Shown here: in pieces, positions 10,313 to 19,208 of the stretch | How positions within the stretch are numbered: position 1 is the stretch's first letter | Layout of the letters: each line of letters begins with the position of its first letter | From: Leclercia adecarboxylata | GTDB taxonomy: Bacteria > Pseudomonadota > Gammaproteobacteria > Enterobacterales > Enterobacteriaceae | Assembly (NCBI GenBank): GCA_002360945.1 | Contig: DERO01000036.1 | Span: 179,335-243,334 of the forward strand | Length of the DNA: 64,000 nt | Direction: 5' to 3' | Made by a program: the position numbers and the translations under genes | Notes under the pieces: generated by a model | Database searches by the model: none | The model's input: only the letters and a program-made list of their open reading frames with translations | What the model was told of the DNA's origin: nothing

Positions 10313-10389
10313 AAAAAACCCCGCCGGAGCGAGGTTTTTTTTACAGCGTTTGCAGCTGGTGACCGCAGAGCACACTGTGTTACGTCAAC
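10313..10389 (-). ncRNA. istR: IstR-1 antitoxin small RNA
   Basis: Antisense-type sRNA that blocks translation of the TisB toxin. The minus strand reads GTTGACGTAACACAGTGTGC at its 5' end (start near 10389), followed about 50 bases on by a stem-loop and a T run (about 10313-10340) as terminator. The first 22 bases are perfectly complementary to bases 10619-10640 of the tisB leader on the plus strand, which is the IstR-1 target (ribosome standby site) in E. coli. Its position, divergent between ivbL and tisB, is the same as in E. coli. A longer IstR-2 form is possible but not resolved here. Confidence 0.88.
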
Positions 10390-10487
10390 GCACGAAGTAT
10401 ACGCGATCGCACGGGAACGCGCAATTTACGGCACGGATTTTGACGTCTTTGAGTATGGCTCCCGCTTCACGTTTTGTCTATAAATTA

Positions 10488-10503
10488 CTGTTCATATATA
10501 CAG
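10488..10503 (+). promoter_or_regulatory. LexA box of the tisB promoter
   Basis: CTGT-TCATATAT-ACAG fits the LexA consensus (CTGT-N8-ACAG) exactly. It lies between the divergent istR and tisB genes, about 200 bases before the tisB start, so tisB transcription should be induced by DNA damage. Confidence 0.9.
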
Positions 10504-10618
10504 TATTTATCTATACTGGGTGTGTTCACAGGGTGTGAGGGGAGCCGCTCGTAGTACACCGGCGCAACGAAGTCCTGGCTGAAACGGGTGGTGCCGTCAG
10601 CGCCTCCACTCCCCACCT

Positions 10619-10640
10619 GAGCACACTGTGTTACGTCAAC
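10619..10640 (+). promoter_or_regulatory. IstR-1 pairing site in the tisB leader
   Basis: A 22-base stretch identical to 10368-10389, the region that encodes the IstR-1 5' end on the other strand. In the tisB mRNA it is therefore fully complementary to IstR-1. It lies about 70 bases before the tisB start codon. Confidence 0.85.
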
Positions 10641-10707
10641 AAAGGTGCTGGTTACAGGCGGCGGAAAGGTACGCCAGCATCGTGCTCCTTAACCAGAGGA
10701 GACGCGT

Positions 10708-10797
10708 ATGAGCGTAGTGGATATGGTTGTACTTATCCTCAAACTCATTGTTGCAGCACTGCAACTGCTTGATGCTGTCCTGAAATACGTTAAGTAA
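10708..10797 (+). CDS. tisB: SOS-induced membrane toxin TisB
   Basis: A 29-residue hydrophobic peptide (MSVVDMVVLILKLIV at the start, LQLLDAVLKYVK at the end), the same length as E. coli TisB and nearly identical in the last 20 residues. TisB inserts in the inner membrane, dissipates the proton motive force and promotes persister formation after DNA damage. An AGAGGAG ribosome site lies 6 bases before the ATG. Expression is limited by LexA and by the IstR-1 RNA. The reading frame is below usual size cut-offs. Confidence 0.95.
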   Translation: MSVVDMVVLILKLIVAALQLLDAVLKYVK

Positions 10798-10816
10798 TCC
10801 AGGTTCAAGCCGCACC

Positions 10817-10846
10817 AAAGAGGGGCGGGAAACCGCCCCTCTTTAA
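10817..10846 (+). terminator. tisB terminator
   Basis: A strong stem (AAGAGGGGCGG/CCGCCCCTCTT) with a GAAA loop, followed by TTAATAA, 20 bases after the tisB stop codon. Confidence 0.88.
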
Positions 10847-10861
10847 TAACGAGGGAATGCT

Positions 10862-11308
10862 ATGTTGCGTTTATTAATTGAGCCTGTCACGCCGGACGAA
10901 CCCGGGTATATCGCGCTTAAAACCGAGAGCACCGCGCGCCATTTCAATATGTTGCGCCGGCTGGAAGAGAACTGGGAGCGGGGTGAAAATCGCTTTAACG
11001 CCCCGGGTGAAAAGCTGCTGGGTGCCTTTCTGAACGGCAAGCTGGTCGGGATTTGCGGGCTAAACCGCGATCCGTTCAGCCAGCAGCCGCGGGCTGGTCG
11101 CATTCGCCACCTCTATATCAGCGAAAGCTGCCGTGGGCTGGGTATCGGCAGGCAGCTGCTCGCCGTGGTAATGGCCGATGCCAGCGTCTGGTTCGATTTT
11201 CTCAATACCAATGCGCCGCACACCGCCTGGACATTCTACCAGCGCGCTGGCTTTACGCAGGTCGCGGATGAACCGCGCGTCACCCATCGCCTTTTTTGCG
11301 CAATCTGA
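10862..11308 (+). CDS. GNAT-family N-acetyltransferase
   Basis: A cytoplasmic protein of 148 residues of the GNAT superfamily. The acetyl-CoA loop is visible (RHLYISESCRGLGIGRQLL, residues 80-98; the R/Q-x-x-G-x-G/A motif appears as RGLGIG), followed by the conserved late helix with Tyr (AWTFYQRAGF). The acceptor substrate cannot be told from sequence. A GAGGGA ribosome site precedes the ATG. The gene lies with the next exporter between tisB and emrD, which are adjacent in E. coli K-12. Confidence 0.85.
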   Translation: MLRLLIEPVTPDEPGYIALKTESTARHFNMLRRLEENWERGENRFNAPGEKLLGAFLNGKLVGICGLNRDPFSQQPRAGRIRHLYISESCRGLGIGRQLLAVVMADASVWFDFLNTNAPHTAWTFYQRAGFTQVADEPRVTHRLFCAI

Positions 11309-11370
11309 GCGGCTGGCAGCATCTGAGGGTAAATGTTACAGTTAAGTGACAATTCACCACCCGATACGCC

Positions 11371-12204
11371 ATGACGCTCTCCGTTTTCTGCATTTTACTC
11401 TTCGCCGCACTGCTGCATGCCAGCTGGAATGCCATCGTTAAAGCCGGAACGGATAAGCTCTATTCAGCGATTGGCGTCAGCGGCTCCGCCACGCTGATTG
11501 CCCTGGTGTTGCTCCCCTTCTCTCCCCAACCGTCTGCGGCCAGCTGGCCGTTTTTGCTGGTCTCCTGCGCTCTACAGGTGGTGTATACCGTTCTGGTCGC
11601 GAAGACCTATCAGGTCTCCGATATGAGCCAGACCTATCCGCTGATGCGCGGCACCGCACCGCTGCTGGTGGCGCTGATCGGCACGCTGGCGCTCGGCGAT
11701 CGTCTCTCATGGTTCGCCTGGTCCGGCATTGGGGTGATCTGCCTGTCGATACTGGTCATGGCGATGAACGGACGCATGCAGTCCCGAAAAGGGATCTGGC
11801 TGGCGCTGCTGAATGCCTGTTTTATCGCAGGTTATACCCTGGTGGACGGCACCGGCGTGCGGCTATCGGGCACCGCGCTGGGCTATACGCTGTGGACCTT
11901 CTTTATGAACGGCTTCTGTCTGCTGAGCTGGGCGATGGTGGCACGTCGGCGCGCCGCGTCCAGCTACCTGCGTCTGCACTGGAAAAAAGGGCTGCTCGGC
12001 GGCATTGGCACTATGGGCTCTTATGGCCTGGCGCTATGGGCCATGACCCAGGCACCGCTGGCGGTGGTCGCAGCGCTGCGTGAAACCTCCATTCTCTTTG
12101 GTGCGCTGATCGCATTTGTGCTTTTAAAAGAGAGGGTTGCGGGTCTGCGTATCGCTGCGGCGCTGGGTATTGCAGGCGGTGCCATTCTGCTACGCCTGGC
12201 CTGA
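11371..12204 (+). CDS. EamA/DMT-family transporter
   Basis: An inner-membrane protein of 277 residues with ten hydrophobic segments in two EamA repeats (about 1-135 and 145-277). The typical DMT features are present: an early LLHASWNAIVKAG motif and ALRETSILFGALIAFVLLKERV near the end of the second repeat. The family exports amino acids, metabolites or drugs; the substrate is unknown. It follows the acetyltransferase on the same strand with a 62-base gap, so the two may be transcribed together. Confidence 0.82.
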   Translation: MTLSVFCILLFAALLHASWNAIVKAGTDKLYSAIGVSGSATLIALVLLPFSPQPSAASWPFLLVSCALQVVYTVLVAKTYQVSDMSQTYPLMRGTAPLLVALIGTLALGDRLSWFAWSGIGVICLSILVMAMNGRMQSRKGIWLALLNACFIAGYTLVDGTGVRLSGTALGYTLWTFFMNGFCLLSWAMVARRRAASSYLRLHWKKGLLGGIGTMGSYGLALWAMTQAPLAVVAALRETSILFGALIAFVLLKERVAGLRIAAALGIAGGAILLRLA

Positions 12205-12379
12205 ATCACTGGCAATATTAGTTGCCGATCTTGTTTACAAATCCTGCCTTTTGCTGCTTCTCCATTCATCACGGCAATGCTCAATTTGTCATTTTCCTGT
12301 GGTAGATTCCTCGCGCATTTATGGGAATGCGTAGTCACTTACTCTTTAATTATCACTTTTGGCAAAATTATTCAGCGAC

Positions 12380-13564
12380 ATGAAAAGACAGCGGAACGTT
12401 AATTTACTCTTGATGTTGGTATTGCTGGTCGCCGTCGGTCAGATGGCGCAAACCATCTATATCCCGGCCATTGCGGATATGGCGAAGGAACTCAACGTCC
12501 GTGAAGGCGCGGTGCAGAGCGTGATGGGCGCGTACCTGCTGACCTACGGCGTCTCGCAGCTGTTCTACGGCCCGCTCTCGGATCGCGTTGGCCGTCGTCC
12601 GGTGATCCTGGTCGGAATGACGATTTTTATGATCGCCACGGTGATTGCCATGACCACCCACAGCCTGAGCGTGCTGATCGCCGCCAGCGCGTTGCAGGGC
12701 GTCGGCACCGGCGTCGGTGGGGTGATGGCGCGCACGTTGCCGCGCGATATGTACCAGGGCGCCCAGCTGCGCCATGCTAACAGCCTGCTGAACATGGGCA
12801 TTCTGGTCAGCCCGCTGCTGGCCCCGCTGATTGGCGGCCTGCTGGACACCATGTGGTCATGGCGGGCCTGCTACGGCTTCCTGCTGGTGCTGTGCGTTAT
12901 CGTCACCTTCAGCATGGCGCGCTGGATGCCGGAAACCCGCCCCCAGGACGCGCCGCGCACCAGACTGCTCACCAGCTACAAAATCCTCTTCGGCAACGGG
13001 GCCTTTAACTGCTACGTGCTGATGCTGGTAGGCGGCCTGGCGGGCATCGCGGTGTTCGAAGCCAGCTCTGGCGTGCTGTTGGGCGCCGGGCTGGGCCTCA
13101 GCAGCATGGTGGTGAGTATTCTGTTTATTCTGCCAATCCCGGCGGCGTTTTTCGGCGCCTGGTTTGCCGGACGCGCCAATAAACGCTTTACCACCCTGAT
13201 GTGGCAGTCGGTGGTGAGCTGCCTGCTGGCAGGGCTGATGATGTGGATCCCGGGGCTGTTCGGGGTGATGAACGTCTGGACCCTACTGATCCCGGCCGCG
13301 CTGTTCTTCTTTGGCGCGGGAATGCTGTTCCCTCTGGCCACCAGCGGCGCGATGGAGCCCTTCCCGTTCCTCGCCGGCACCGCCGGGGCGCTGGTGGGCG
13401 GTCTGCAGAATATCGGCTCCGGTGCCCTGGCCTGGCTCTCAGCGATGATGCCGCAAAACGGCCAGGCGAGCCTCGGGCTGCTGATGACCTTAATGGGTCT
13501 GCTGATTGTGCTCTGCTGGCTGCCGCTGGCCTCCCGCGCCTCGCACCACGAGCAGGCGGTGTAA
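12380..13564 (+). CDS. emrD: Multidrug efflux MFS transporter EmrD
   Basis: Inner-membrane proton-coupled drug exporter of the DHA1 (12-helix) class. With the start at MKRQRNVNLL the protein has 394 residues, as in E. coli EmrD; a TTG 21 bases upstream extends the frame but adds nothing conserved. MFS motif A is clear (GPLSDRVGRRPVIL), as is the drug-exporter motif C region (GILVSPLLAPLIGG). E. coli EmrD exports uncouplers and amphipathic compounds. Confidence 0.95.
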   Translation: MKRQRNVNLLLMLVLLVAVGQMAQTIYIPAIADMAKELNVREGAVQSVMGAYLLTYGVSQLFYGPLSDRVGRRPVILVGMTIFMIATVIAMTTHSLSVLIAASALQGVGTGVGGVMARTLPRDMYQGAQLRHANSLLNMGILVSPLLAPLIGGLLDTMWSWRACYGFLLVLCVIVTFSMARWMPETRPQDAPRTRLLTSYKILFGNGAFNCYVLMLVGGLAGIAVFEASSGVLLGAGLGLSSMVVSILFILPIPAAFFGAWFAGRANKRFTTLMWQSVVSCLLAGLMMWIPGLFGVMNVWTLLIPAALFFFGAGMLFPLATSGAMEPFPFLAGTAGALVGGLQNIGSGALAWLSAMMPQNGQASLGLLMTLMGLLIVLCWLPLASRASHHEQAV

Positions 13565-14509
13565 TCAGGTTGCTCTTTCCCTGAGCCAGTGGATAAAGGC
13601 ATCAATCTTTGGCCACTGGCGTCCTGAAAGGGTCGAGACGTAGTAGTGCTGGTGGCATTTCAGCGTCTTCTCGCCAAAGGGCGCAATCAGATCCCCGCGA
13701 TCGAGCCGCTGCTGCACCAGCCGTTTGCGCCCCATCGCCACCCCAACATGATTAATCGCCGCGATAACCGCCAAATCGGAACGATCGAACCCTATTCCCG
13801 ACGATGGCGGCAGGTTCACTGCAAAATGCTGGGCCCAGCTAAACCACTCGTCGGTACCAGAGTCGTTGCTCCAGGCCTGCCGATCGTGCAGCAGGGTGCA
13901 GTGGCGAAGATTATCCGGGCTGGCGAGCAGCTGATGCTCCCGGGCGTACTCGGGTGAGCAGACCGGCAGGATCGCCTCGTCCATTAAAAAATGGTGGCAG
14001 AGCTGAGTCGGCGGCATATCGTCGAAATAGAGCGCCAGATCGACGCCGGTTCGCTGCATATTGACGTAATCATTGCCGGTCAAAACGGTAAGAGAAATTG
14101 ACGGATAGCGGCGGGTGAAGTCCCCCAGCATCGGCACCAGCCAGCACTGCGCAATCGACGGACGGGAATAGACGGTCAGGGTGCCAGAGAGGGCCTGATT
14201 TTTGATGTCGAGGATCTCCTGATTCAGCGTATCCAGCGACGATTTCAGGGTCCAGTAAACGCGTTTGCCCTCCGGAGTCAGCTCCACTTTGCGGTGCGAG
14301 CGGACGAAAAGCGCGATCCCCAGCTCCTCTTCCAACAGGTTAATCCTGTGGCTCACCGCACTCGGGCTGAGCGACAACTCCGCCGCCGCCAGCGCAAACG
14401 ACTCGTGACGTGCCGCCACCTCAAAGGTGTGCATCTTCGACAGCTGCCAGCCGTTCAGTAAGCGATTTCTCGCCTCACTCCCCTCGTTCATTGCCCTGCC
14501 CTCATTCAC
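13565..14509 (-). CDS. dsdC: LysR-type activator of D-serine catabolism DsdC
   Basis: LysR-family regulator of 314 residues (308 if translation starts at the second Met, 14491). The N-terminal winged helix is clear (FALAAAELSLSPSAVSHRINLLEEELGI is the core region), followed by a periplasmic-binding-like effector domain. Similarity to E. coli DsdC runs the whole length (for example RQAWSNDSGTDEWFSWAQH and GFDRSDLAVIAAINHVGVA). It is divergent from dsdA and should activate it when D-serine is present. The transporter gene dsdX, which normally sits between the two, is absent. Confidence 0.93.
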   Translation of the reverse strand: MNEGRAMNEGSEARNRLLNGWQLSKMHTFEVAARHESFALAAAELSLSPSAVSHRINLLEEELGIALFVRSHRKVELTPEGKRVYWTLKSSLDTLNQEILDIKNQALSGTLTVYSRPSIAQCWLVPMLGDFTRRYPSISLTVLTGNDYVNMQRTGVDLALYFDDMPPTQLCHHFLMDEAILPVCSPEYAREHQLLASPDNLRHCTLLHDRQAWSNDSGTDEWFSWAQHFAVNLPPSSGIGFDRSDLAVIAAINHVGVAMGRKRLVQQRLDRGDLIAPFGEKTLKCHQHYYVSTLSGRQWPKIDAFIHWLRERAT

Positions 14510-14729
14510 CCCTGATCGATGCCCAGCATAACGCTCAAAGATGAGAGATTGTGAACCAAAGAGCGAAAGAACGTTTTTTTTAGAGCGCTGTCACTCAGTT
14601 GATCCAATCTGGCTCATCTGAACGACAATTTATATCGTTTGTCAGCTGGCGAATTTTTTCGTCCAATACCCGCAGATAACCTGAGACTGAGGTGAGATAG
14701 GGATCTCCGGTCCGGGTAAGGGATCTCTT

Positions 14730-16031
14730 ATGGAAAACGCAAACATCACCACCTTAATCGCACAGTATCCTCTGGTGGAGGATCTGATCGCCCTGAAAGA
14801 AACCACCTGGTTCAACCCGAACGCCACCACCTTGGCTGCAGGCCTGCCGTATGTGGGCCTGACCGACGCCGACGTGGAGGATGCCCGGGCGCGCCTGAAC
14901 CGCTTTGCGCCTTACCTCGCCAAAGCCTTCCCGGAAACGGCGGCCACTCACGGGATTATCGAATCTGAACTGGTGGCTATCCCATTGATGCAAAAGCGGC
15001 TGGAGAAGGAATCTGGCGCGGTTATTCCCGGCACCCTGCTGCTGAAGAAAGACAGCCATCTGCCGATCTCCGGCTCGATTAAAGCCCGCGGCGGGATCTA
15101 TGAAGTGCTGACCCACGCCGAAAAACTGGCTCTGGCCGCCGGGCTGCTCAGCGTTGACGACGATTACAGCGTCCTGCTGGAGCCGCGCTTCAAGGATTTC
15201 TTCAGCCAGTACAGCATCGCCGTAGGATCGACCGGCAACCTCGGGATGTCCATTGGCATCATGAGCGCCCGCATCGGCTTTAAGGTGACGGTGCACATGT
15301 CCGCCGACGCCCGCGAGTGGAAAAAGGCAAAACTGCGCAGCCACGGCGTGACGGTGGTGGAGTACGAACAGGATTACGGCGTGGCGGTGGAGCAAGGGCG
15401 CAAGGCGGCGGAAAACGATCCGAACTGCTTCTTTATCGACGATGAAAACTCCCGCACCCTGTTCCTGGGCTATGCCGTGGCAGGCGAGCGCCTGAAAGCG
15501 CAGTTTGCCGAACAGGGCCGGGTGGTGGATGCGGATCATCCCCTGTTTGTCTATCTGCCATGCGGCGTGGGCGGCGGCCCTGGCGGAGTGGCGTTCGGGC
15601 TGAAGCTGGCCTTTGGCGACCACGTTCACTGCATTTTTGCCGAGCCGACCCATTCGCCGTGCATGCTGCTGGGAGTCTATACCGGTCTGCACGATGAGAT
15701 TGCGGTGCAGGATCTGGGGATCGATAACCTCACCGCGGCGGACGGTCTGGCGGTAGGCCGCGCCTCCGGCTTTGTCGGTCGTGCCATGGAGCGTCTGCTC
15801 GACGGGTTCTATACCCTCTCCGATCAGAGCATGTACGACATGCTGGGCTGGCTGGCGCAGGAGGAAAACATTCGCCTTGAGCCGTCGGCGCTGGCGGGCA
15901 TGGCCGGGCCAGTGCGCCTCGCCGCCTCCGGTCACTATCTACTGGAGAACGCCACTCATCTGGTGTGGGCCACCGGCGGCGGCATGGTACCGGAAGATGA
16001 AATGGCGAAGTACCTGGCGAAAGGGCGTTAA
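14730..16031 (+). CDS. dsdA: D-serine ammonia-lyase DsdA
   Basis: PLP enzyme that converts D-serine to pyruvate and ammonia, giving resistance to D-serine and use as carbon and nitrogen source. The PLP Lys is Lys118 (SGSIKARGG) and the phosphate loop is GVGGGPGG. The length is 433 residues against 442 in E. coli: the difference is a short deletion near residue 400, where the segment before [12 protein letters not shown] is about nine residues shorter. All catalytic motifs lie outside the deletion. The last codons overlap the end of yidF (convergent) by 4 bases. Confidence 0.95.
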   Translation: MENANITTLIAQYPLVEDLIALKETTWFNPNATTLAAGLPYVGLTDADVEDARARLNRFAPYLAKAFPETAATHGIIESELVAIPLMQKRLEKESGAVIPGTLLLKKDSHLPISGSIKARGGIYEVLTHAEKLALAAGLLSVDDDYSVLLEPRFKDFFSQYSIAVGSTGNLGMSIGIMSARIGFKVTVHMSADAREWKKAKLRSHGVTVVEYEQDYGVAVEQGRKAAENDPNCFFIDDENSRTLFLGYAVAGERLKAQFAEQGRVVDADHPLFVYLPCGVGGGPGGVAFGLKLAFGDHVHCIFAEPTHSPCMLLGVYTGLHDEIAVQDLGIDNLTAADGLAVGRASGFVGRAMERLLDGFYTLSDQSMYDMLGWLAQEENIRLEPSALAGMAGPVRLAASGHYLLENATHLVWATGGGMVPEDEMAKYLAKGR

Positions 16032-16537
16032 CTCGCCCGGTGGCTCTGTTGCAGCAGGGCCATCAGCTCGACAGGCGAACGGTGATGGCGGATCAAATCG
16101 CGCATCACCCGCATATGCGGGGCGGAGTGGCGGAAGAAAGCCTGATACCCCGCACATAGCGCGCTCTTGCCTTTAATCGGGAGGCTTGGGGTGTCGTTGT
16201 TACACAGATGACGAACCGGACATGCCTGGCACTCGGCGGACAGGCCAGAAAAGTCGTCAAGTTGAGGCGAAGTCCCGCACCAAATCCCCAGCGCCATATC
16301 AAAGTGTTGCACGTAGACGCGACCGATATCTTCCCGTACCCAGACATCAAACACCGCCGTCAGGAACGCGGCCCACTCCCGATCGGTGAGCGATTCCGGG
16401 TTATCACGCGCCTGCAACGGAATAAACTGCAGGTACGGTATGCCCTGGTCGCGTAGATCGCGGTATAGCCGCTCCGGCTGACGGCAGTTCTGGCGGTTAA
16501 TTACCGTCACGAGCACTCTGGCCTGACATCCTGTCAT
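16028..16537 (-). CDS. yidF: YidF, radical-SAM maturase remnant lacking the SAM domain
   Basis: A protein of 169 residues that resembles the C-terminal part of anaerobic sulfatase-maturating enzymes (radical SAM/SPASM proteins). SPASM-type cysteines remain ([10 protein letters not shown] and [10 protein letters not shown]), while the N-terminal CxxxCxxC radical-SAM domain is missing. E. coli YidF has the same short form, so this is an old truncation. The ATG overlaps the yidG stop by 4 bases, so it may still be translated with yidHG. The partner sulfatase (yidJ in E. coli) is absent here. Activity as an enzyme is doubtful. Confidence 0.75.
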   Translation of the reverse strand: MTGCQARVLVTVINRQNCRQPERLYRDLRDQGIPYLQFIPLQARDNPESLTDREWAAFLTAVFDVWVREDIGRVYVQHFDMALGIWCGTSPQLDDFSGLSAECQACPVRHLCNNDTPSLPIKGKSALCAGYQAFFRHSAPHMRVMRDLIRHHRSPVELMALLQQSHRAS

Positions 16538-16896
16538 GCATAGTCCCTGATAAAAATAATGAGATGGTGAACGTGACTAGCAGCAAACAGTAATGCGAGG
16601 GAGAACACTGCGAGGGAGATCAAAAATTTACTACGCACCGGTCGGGATGCTGAAAAGTCGTACAGCGAAACGTCCATCCGGGCGCGGTTGCGGGTGTAGT
16701 GCCAGAGGATCAGCGCCACCATCGCCAGCACCCCCAGCGCCACCCAGAACAGCGGGCCCGCCTGCTGCCAGTTGTGCCTGACCGCCAGCACCATCAACGC
16801 GCCGTAGCCAAACAGGGTGCGCAGCCAGGCAAGTGAGGTGCGCTCCGGCTGCAGCCCGGGATCGGCCAGACGGCGCGCCTTGCGGTTATCCGCCAT
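16534..16896 (-). CDS. yidG: DUF202 inner-membrane protein YidG
   Basis: A 120-residue membrane protein of the DUF202 family with three hydrophobic segments (around 32-44, 48-66 and 92-110). The family hallmark, Arg-rich LQPERTSLAWLRTLFGYGAL, is at residues 16-35. The function is unknown. It overlaps yidH by 11 bases and yidF by 4, so the three form one translational unit. Confidence 0.87.
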   Translation of the reverse strand: MADNRKARRLADPGLQPERTSLAWLRTLFGYGALMVLAVRHNWQQAGPLFWVALGVLAMVALILWHYTRNRARMDVSLYDFSASRPVRSKFLISLAVFSLALLFAASHVHHLIIFIRDYA

Positions 16897-17233
16897 ACAG
16901 CACCAGTCCCATCACAATCACCGCCACTATCATCAGGATCAGACTGACCATCAGCAGGCTGCGGGTGTAGGGCAGATCTTCTTTCAGGCGCATCGCTTTT
17001 TCATTCCGCAGCCAGCGCAGGTAGCCGTAGATCGCCAGCCCGCCGGAAAAGAGGCACAGCAGCAGCGCCAGCAGCTGGCGGATCGCCGGCGTGGCAAAAT
17101 CGGGGGCCAGCTGGTCAAGACCGACACCGGCCGCCAGAAAGCCCAGCGCGGTGCGGATCCACGCCAGAAAGGTACGCTCGTTTGCCAGCGAGAAGCGATA
17201 ATCCGGCGCTTCGCCGAGGCGGGAAATTTTCAT
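16886..17233 (-). CDS. yidH: DUF202 inner-membrane protein YidH
   Basis: A 115-residue protein of the DUF202 family, same length as E. coli YidH with the start at MKISRLGEAPDY; 14 extra residues from an upstream Met are unlikely. It has the same family motif as YidG (SLANERTFLAWIRTALGFLA) and three membrane segments, so the two are paralogues and may pair in the membrane. The function is unknown. Confidence 0.9.
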   Translation of the reverse strand: MKISRLGEAPDYRFSLANERTFLAWIRTALGFLAAGVGLDQLAPDFATPAIRQLLALLLCLFSGGLAIYGYLRWLRNEKAMRLKEDLPYTRSLLMVSLILMIVAVIVMGLVLYGG

Positions 17234-17306
17234 GACCACTCCTGTCTGACTGCCCGTTGTACAAAACTGCGGCAATGTTAACGTATCCAGAGCAGTAATT
17301 CCCGTC

Positions 17307-18968
17307 TTAACCCATCCCCCAGAACAGCACCGCCAGCAGCTGCGGTGTGATGATGCGCATGAACATCACCAGCGGATAGACCGTGGCGTAGGAGAGCGCC
17401 GCCGCACCGCTGGAGGCGTGCAGGTTGTTGGCAAAGGCCAGCGCCGGGGGATCGGTCATCGAACCGGCCAGCATGCCGCACAGGGTTAAATAGTTCATCT
17501 TCGCCAACAGTCGCGCCAGAATGCCCATGGTGATCAGCGGAACGGCGGTAATGAGGATGCCATAGCCAATCCAGCTGACCCCGTCGCCGCGCGCCAGCGT
17601 CTCGACGAAATCCCCGCCCGATTTTAAGCCTACCACCGCCAGAAACAGGACAATCCCCAGCTCGCGCAGGGCGAGGTTGGCGCTCGGAGGCATAAACCAG
17701 TAGAGCTTACCCACGCAGCCGATACGCCCGAGGATCAGGGCCATAATCAGCGGCCCGCCTGCCAGCCCCAGCTTGAGCGCCACCGGGAACCCCGGCACGT
17801 ACAGCGGGATGGAGCCGAGCAGCACCCCAAGACCGATGCCGATAAACACCGGCAGCATCTGCACCTGCTGCAGTTTTTGCTGCGCGTTGCCCACGATATT
17901 GGCGACGGCGTCGATGGAGGCCGGACGCCCGACCAGGTTGAGGATATCGCCAAACTGCAGGCTGGCATCCGGACTGGCCACCAGCTCTATCCCGGCACGG
18001 TTCAGACGCGAGATCACCACGTCATAACGCTCTTTGGCCTGCAGTTCGCGGATTTTCTTGCCTAATACCTGCTCGTTGGTGACCACCACCCGCTCGACGC
18101 GCATATCGGTACCGCGGGTGGAGAGCGAAGTATCGACCTCCTGGCCAATCACCAGCCGGGCGTTGTTCAGGTCCGCCGGCTGGCCGACGAGGTGTAACAG
18201 GTCGCCGGTCTGGATCACCGTGCCGGGCAGAGGCACCATCAGGGTCTGCTCGCGCTTCAGGCGGGAACAGATAATGTTGGCGCTGTTGAGGATCGGCACA
18301 TCCTGGATCGCCAGGTTGTTGAGATTGGGGTTGTCGACGCGGATGTTGATGGTTTTAATCAGCGCCTGGCCTTGGGTGAGGGTGGATTCGTGCTGCTGGG
18401 CTTCTTGCTCCACGTTAATGCGAAACAGAACGCGCATCAGCCACATGGTCAGCAGAATGCCGCAGATGCCGAACGGGTAGGCCATGGCGTAGCTCATGCC
18501 CATCTGATCCACGATGCCGGGCTCAATCCCCAGATCGCGCAGGATTTGCTGACCGGCCCCCAGCGCGGGGGTGTTGGTGACCGCCCCGGAGAAGATGCCT
18601 AGCACCACCGGCAGCGGGATGGCGAAGAGCTTATGCAGCAGGGCGGTGACCAGCCCGCCCATCACCACAATCCCCATCGCAAAGAGGTTGAGACGCAGGC
18701 CCGAGACGCGCAGCGAGGCGAAAAAGCCGGGCCCGACCTGAATACCGATGGTGTAAACGAAGAGGATCAGGCCAAATTCCTGAATGAAGTGCAGCATTTG
18801 GGCGCTGAGGGTGATACCCAGCTGGTCGGCAAAGTGGCCGACAAATATCCCGCCAAACAGCACGCCGCCAATACCAAACCCGATACCGCGGATTTTGACA
18901 TTGCCTATCCACAGCCCGACCACCGCAACCAACGCCAGAATACTGACCGTTAACGCTATATCACTCAT
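17307..18968 (-). CDS. yidE: AspT/YidE-type putative transporter with two RCK_C domains
   Basis: An inner-membrane protein of 553 residues, same length as E. coli YidE (start at [10 protein letters not shown]; a longer frame upstream is not conserved). It has an AspT-type membrane domain at each end with the repeated motif [12 protein letters not shown] (first half) and [12 protein letters not shown] (second half). Between them, residues about 200-360, lie two RCK_C (TrkA-C) ligand-binding domains. The family includes aspartate:alanine exchangers; the substrate of YidE is not known. Confidence 0.93.
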   Translation of the reverse strand: MSDIALTVSILALVAVVGLWIGNVKIRGIGFGIGGVLFGGIFVGHFADQLGITLSAQMLHFIQEFGLILFVYTIGIQVGPGFFASLRVSGLRLNLFAMGIVVMGGLVTALLHKLFAIPLPVVLGIFSGAVTNTPALGAGQQILRDLGIEPGIVDQMGMSYAMAYPFGICGILLTMWLMRVLFRINVEQEAQQHESTLTQGQALIKTINIRVDNPNLNNLAIQDVPILNSANIICSRLKREQTLMVPLPGTVIQTGDLLHLVGQPADLNNARLVIGQEVDTSLSTRGTDMRVERVVVTNEQVLGKKIRELQAKERYDVVISRLNRAGIELVASPDASLQFGDILNLVGRPASIDAVANIVGNAQQKLQQVQMLPVFIGIGLGVLLGSIPLYVPGFPVALKLGLAGGPLIMALILGRIGCVGKLYWFMPPSANLALRELGIVLFLAVVGLKSGGDFVETLARGDGVSWIGYGILITAVPLITMGILARLLAKMNYLTLCGMLAGSMTDPPALAFANNLHASSGAAALSYATVYPLVMFMRIITPQLLAVLFWGMG

Positions 18969-19067
18969 GACGGCATCCCTGTGAATAACATTATTATTAG
19001 CAGGGATTCTCTCAGAGCGCAGGCGGGTTGTATGGGCGATGGCGCACAAAAAAACGGAGGTAAAAGC

Positions 19068-19096
19068 AAAACGGTCACCCGAAGGTGACCGCTTTT
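19068..19096 (-). terminator. Terminator of the ibpAB operon
   Basis: An 8-bp perfect stem (CGGTCACC/GGTGACCG) with a CGAA loop is followed on the minus strand by TTTTGCTTTT. It separates ibpB from yidE. Confidence 0.8.
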
Positions 19097-19105
19097 AGTC
19101 TTTTC

Positions 19106-19140
19106 GCCCTCTCCCTGTGGGAGAGGGTTGGGGTGAGGGC
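19106..19140. repeat. CCCTCTCCC palindrome unit
   Basis: GCCCTCTCCCTGTGGGAGAG followed by GGTTGGGGTGAGGGC: a single copy of the unit found twice, inverted, at 884-964, and again at 47653-47689. It lies in the 3' region of the ibpAB transcript. Confidence 0.8.
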
Positions 19141-19172
19141 ATCAGGCCGCACAAACCCGCATTAGCTATGTA

Positions 19173-19199
19173 GGTCGGGTAAGCGTAGCGCCACCCGAC
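19173..19199. repeat. REP-like palindrome after ibpB
   Basis: A near-perfect palindrome (GTCGGGTAAGCG/CGCCACCCGAC) directly after the ibpB stop. It is similar to the unit at 63745-63793. Confidence 0.6.
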
Positions 19200-19208
19200 A
19201 TGATGGCA

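Noticed and set aside
10095..10538. 147-codon frame on the plus strand across ivbL and istR
   Set aside because: It is the reverse strand of the ivbL leader (its Thr run mirrors the Val codons) and of the istR RNA gene.
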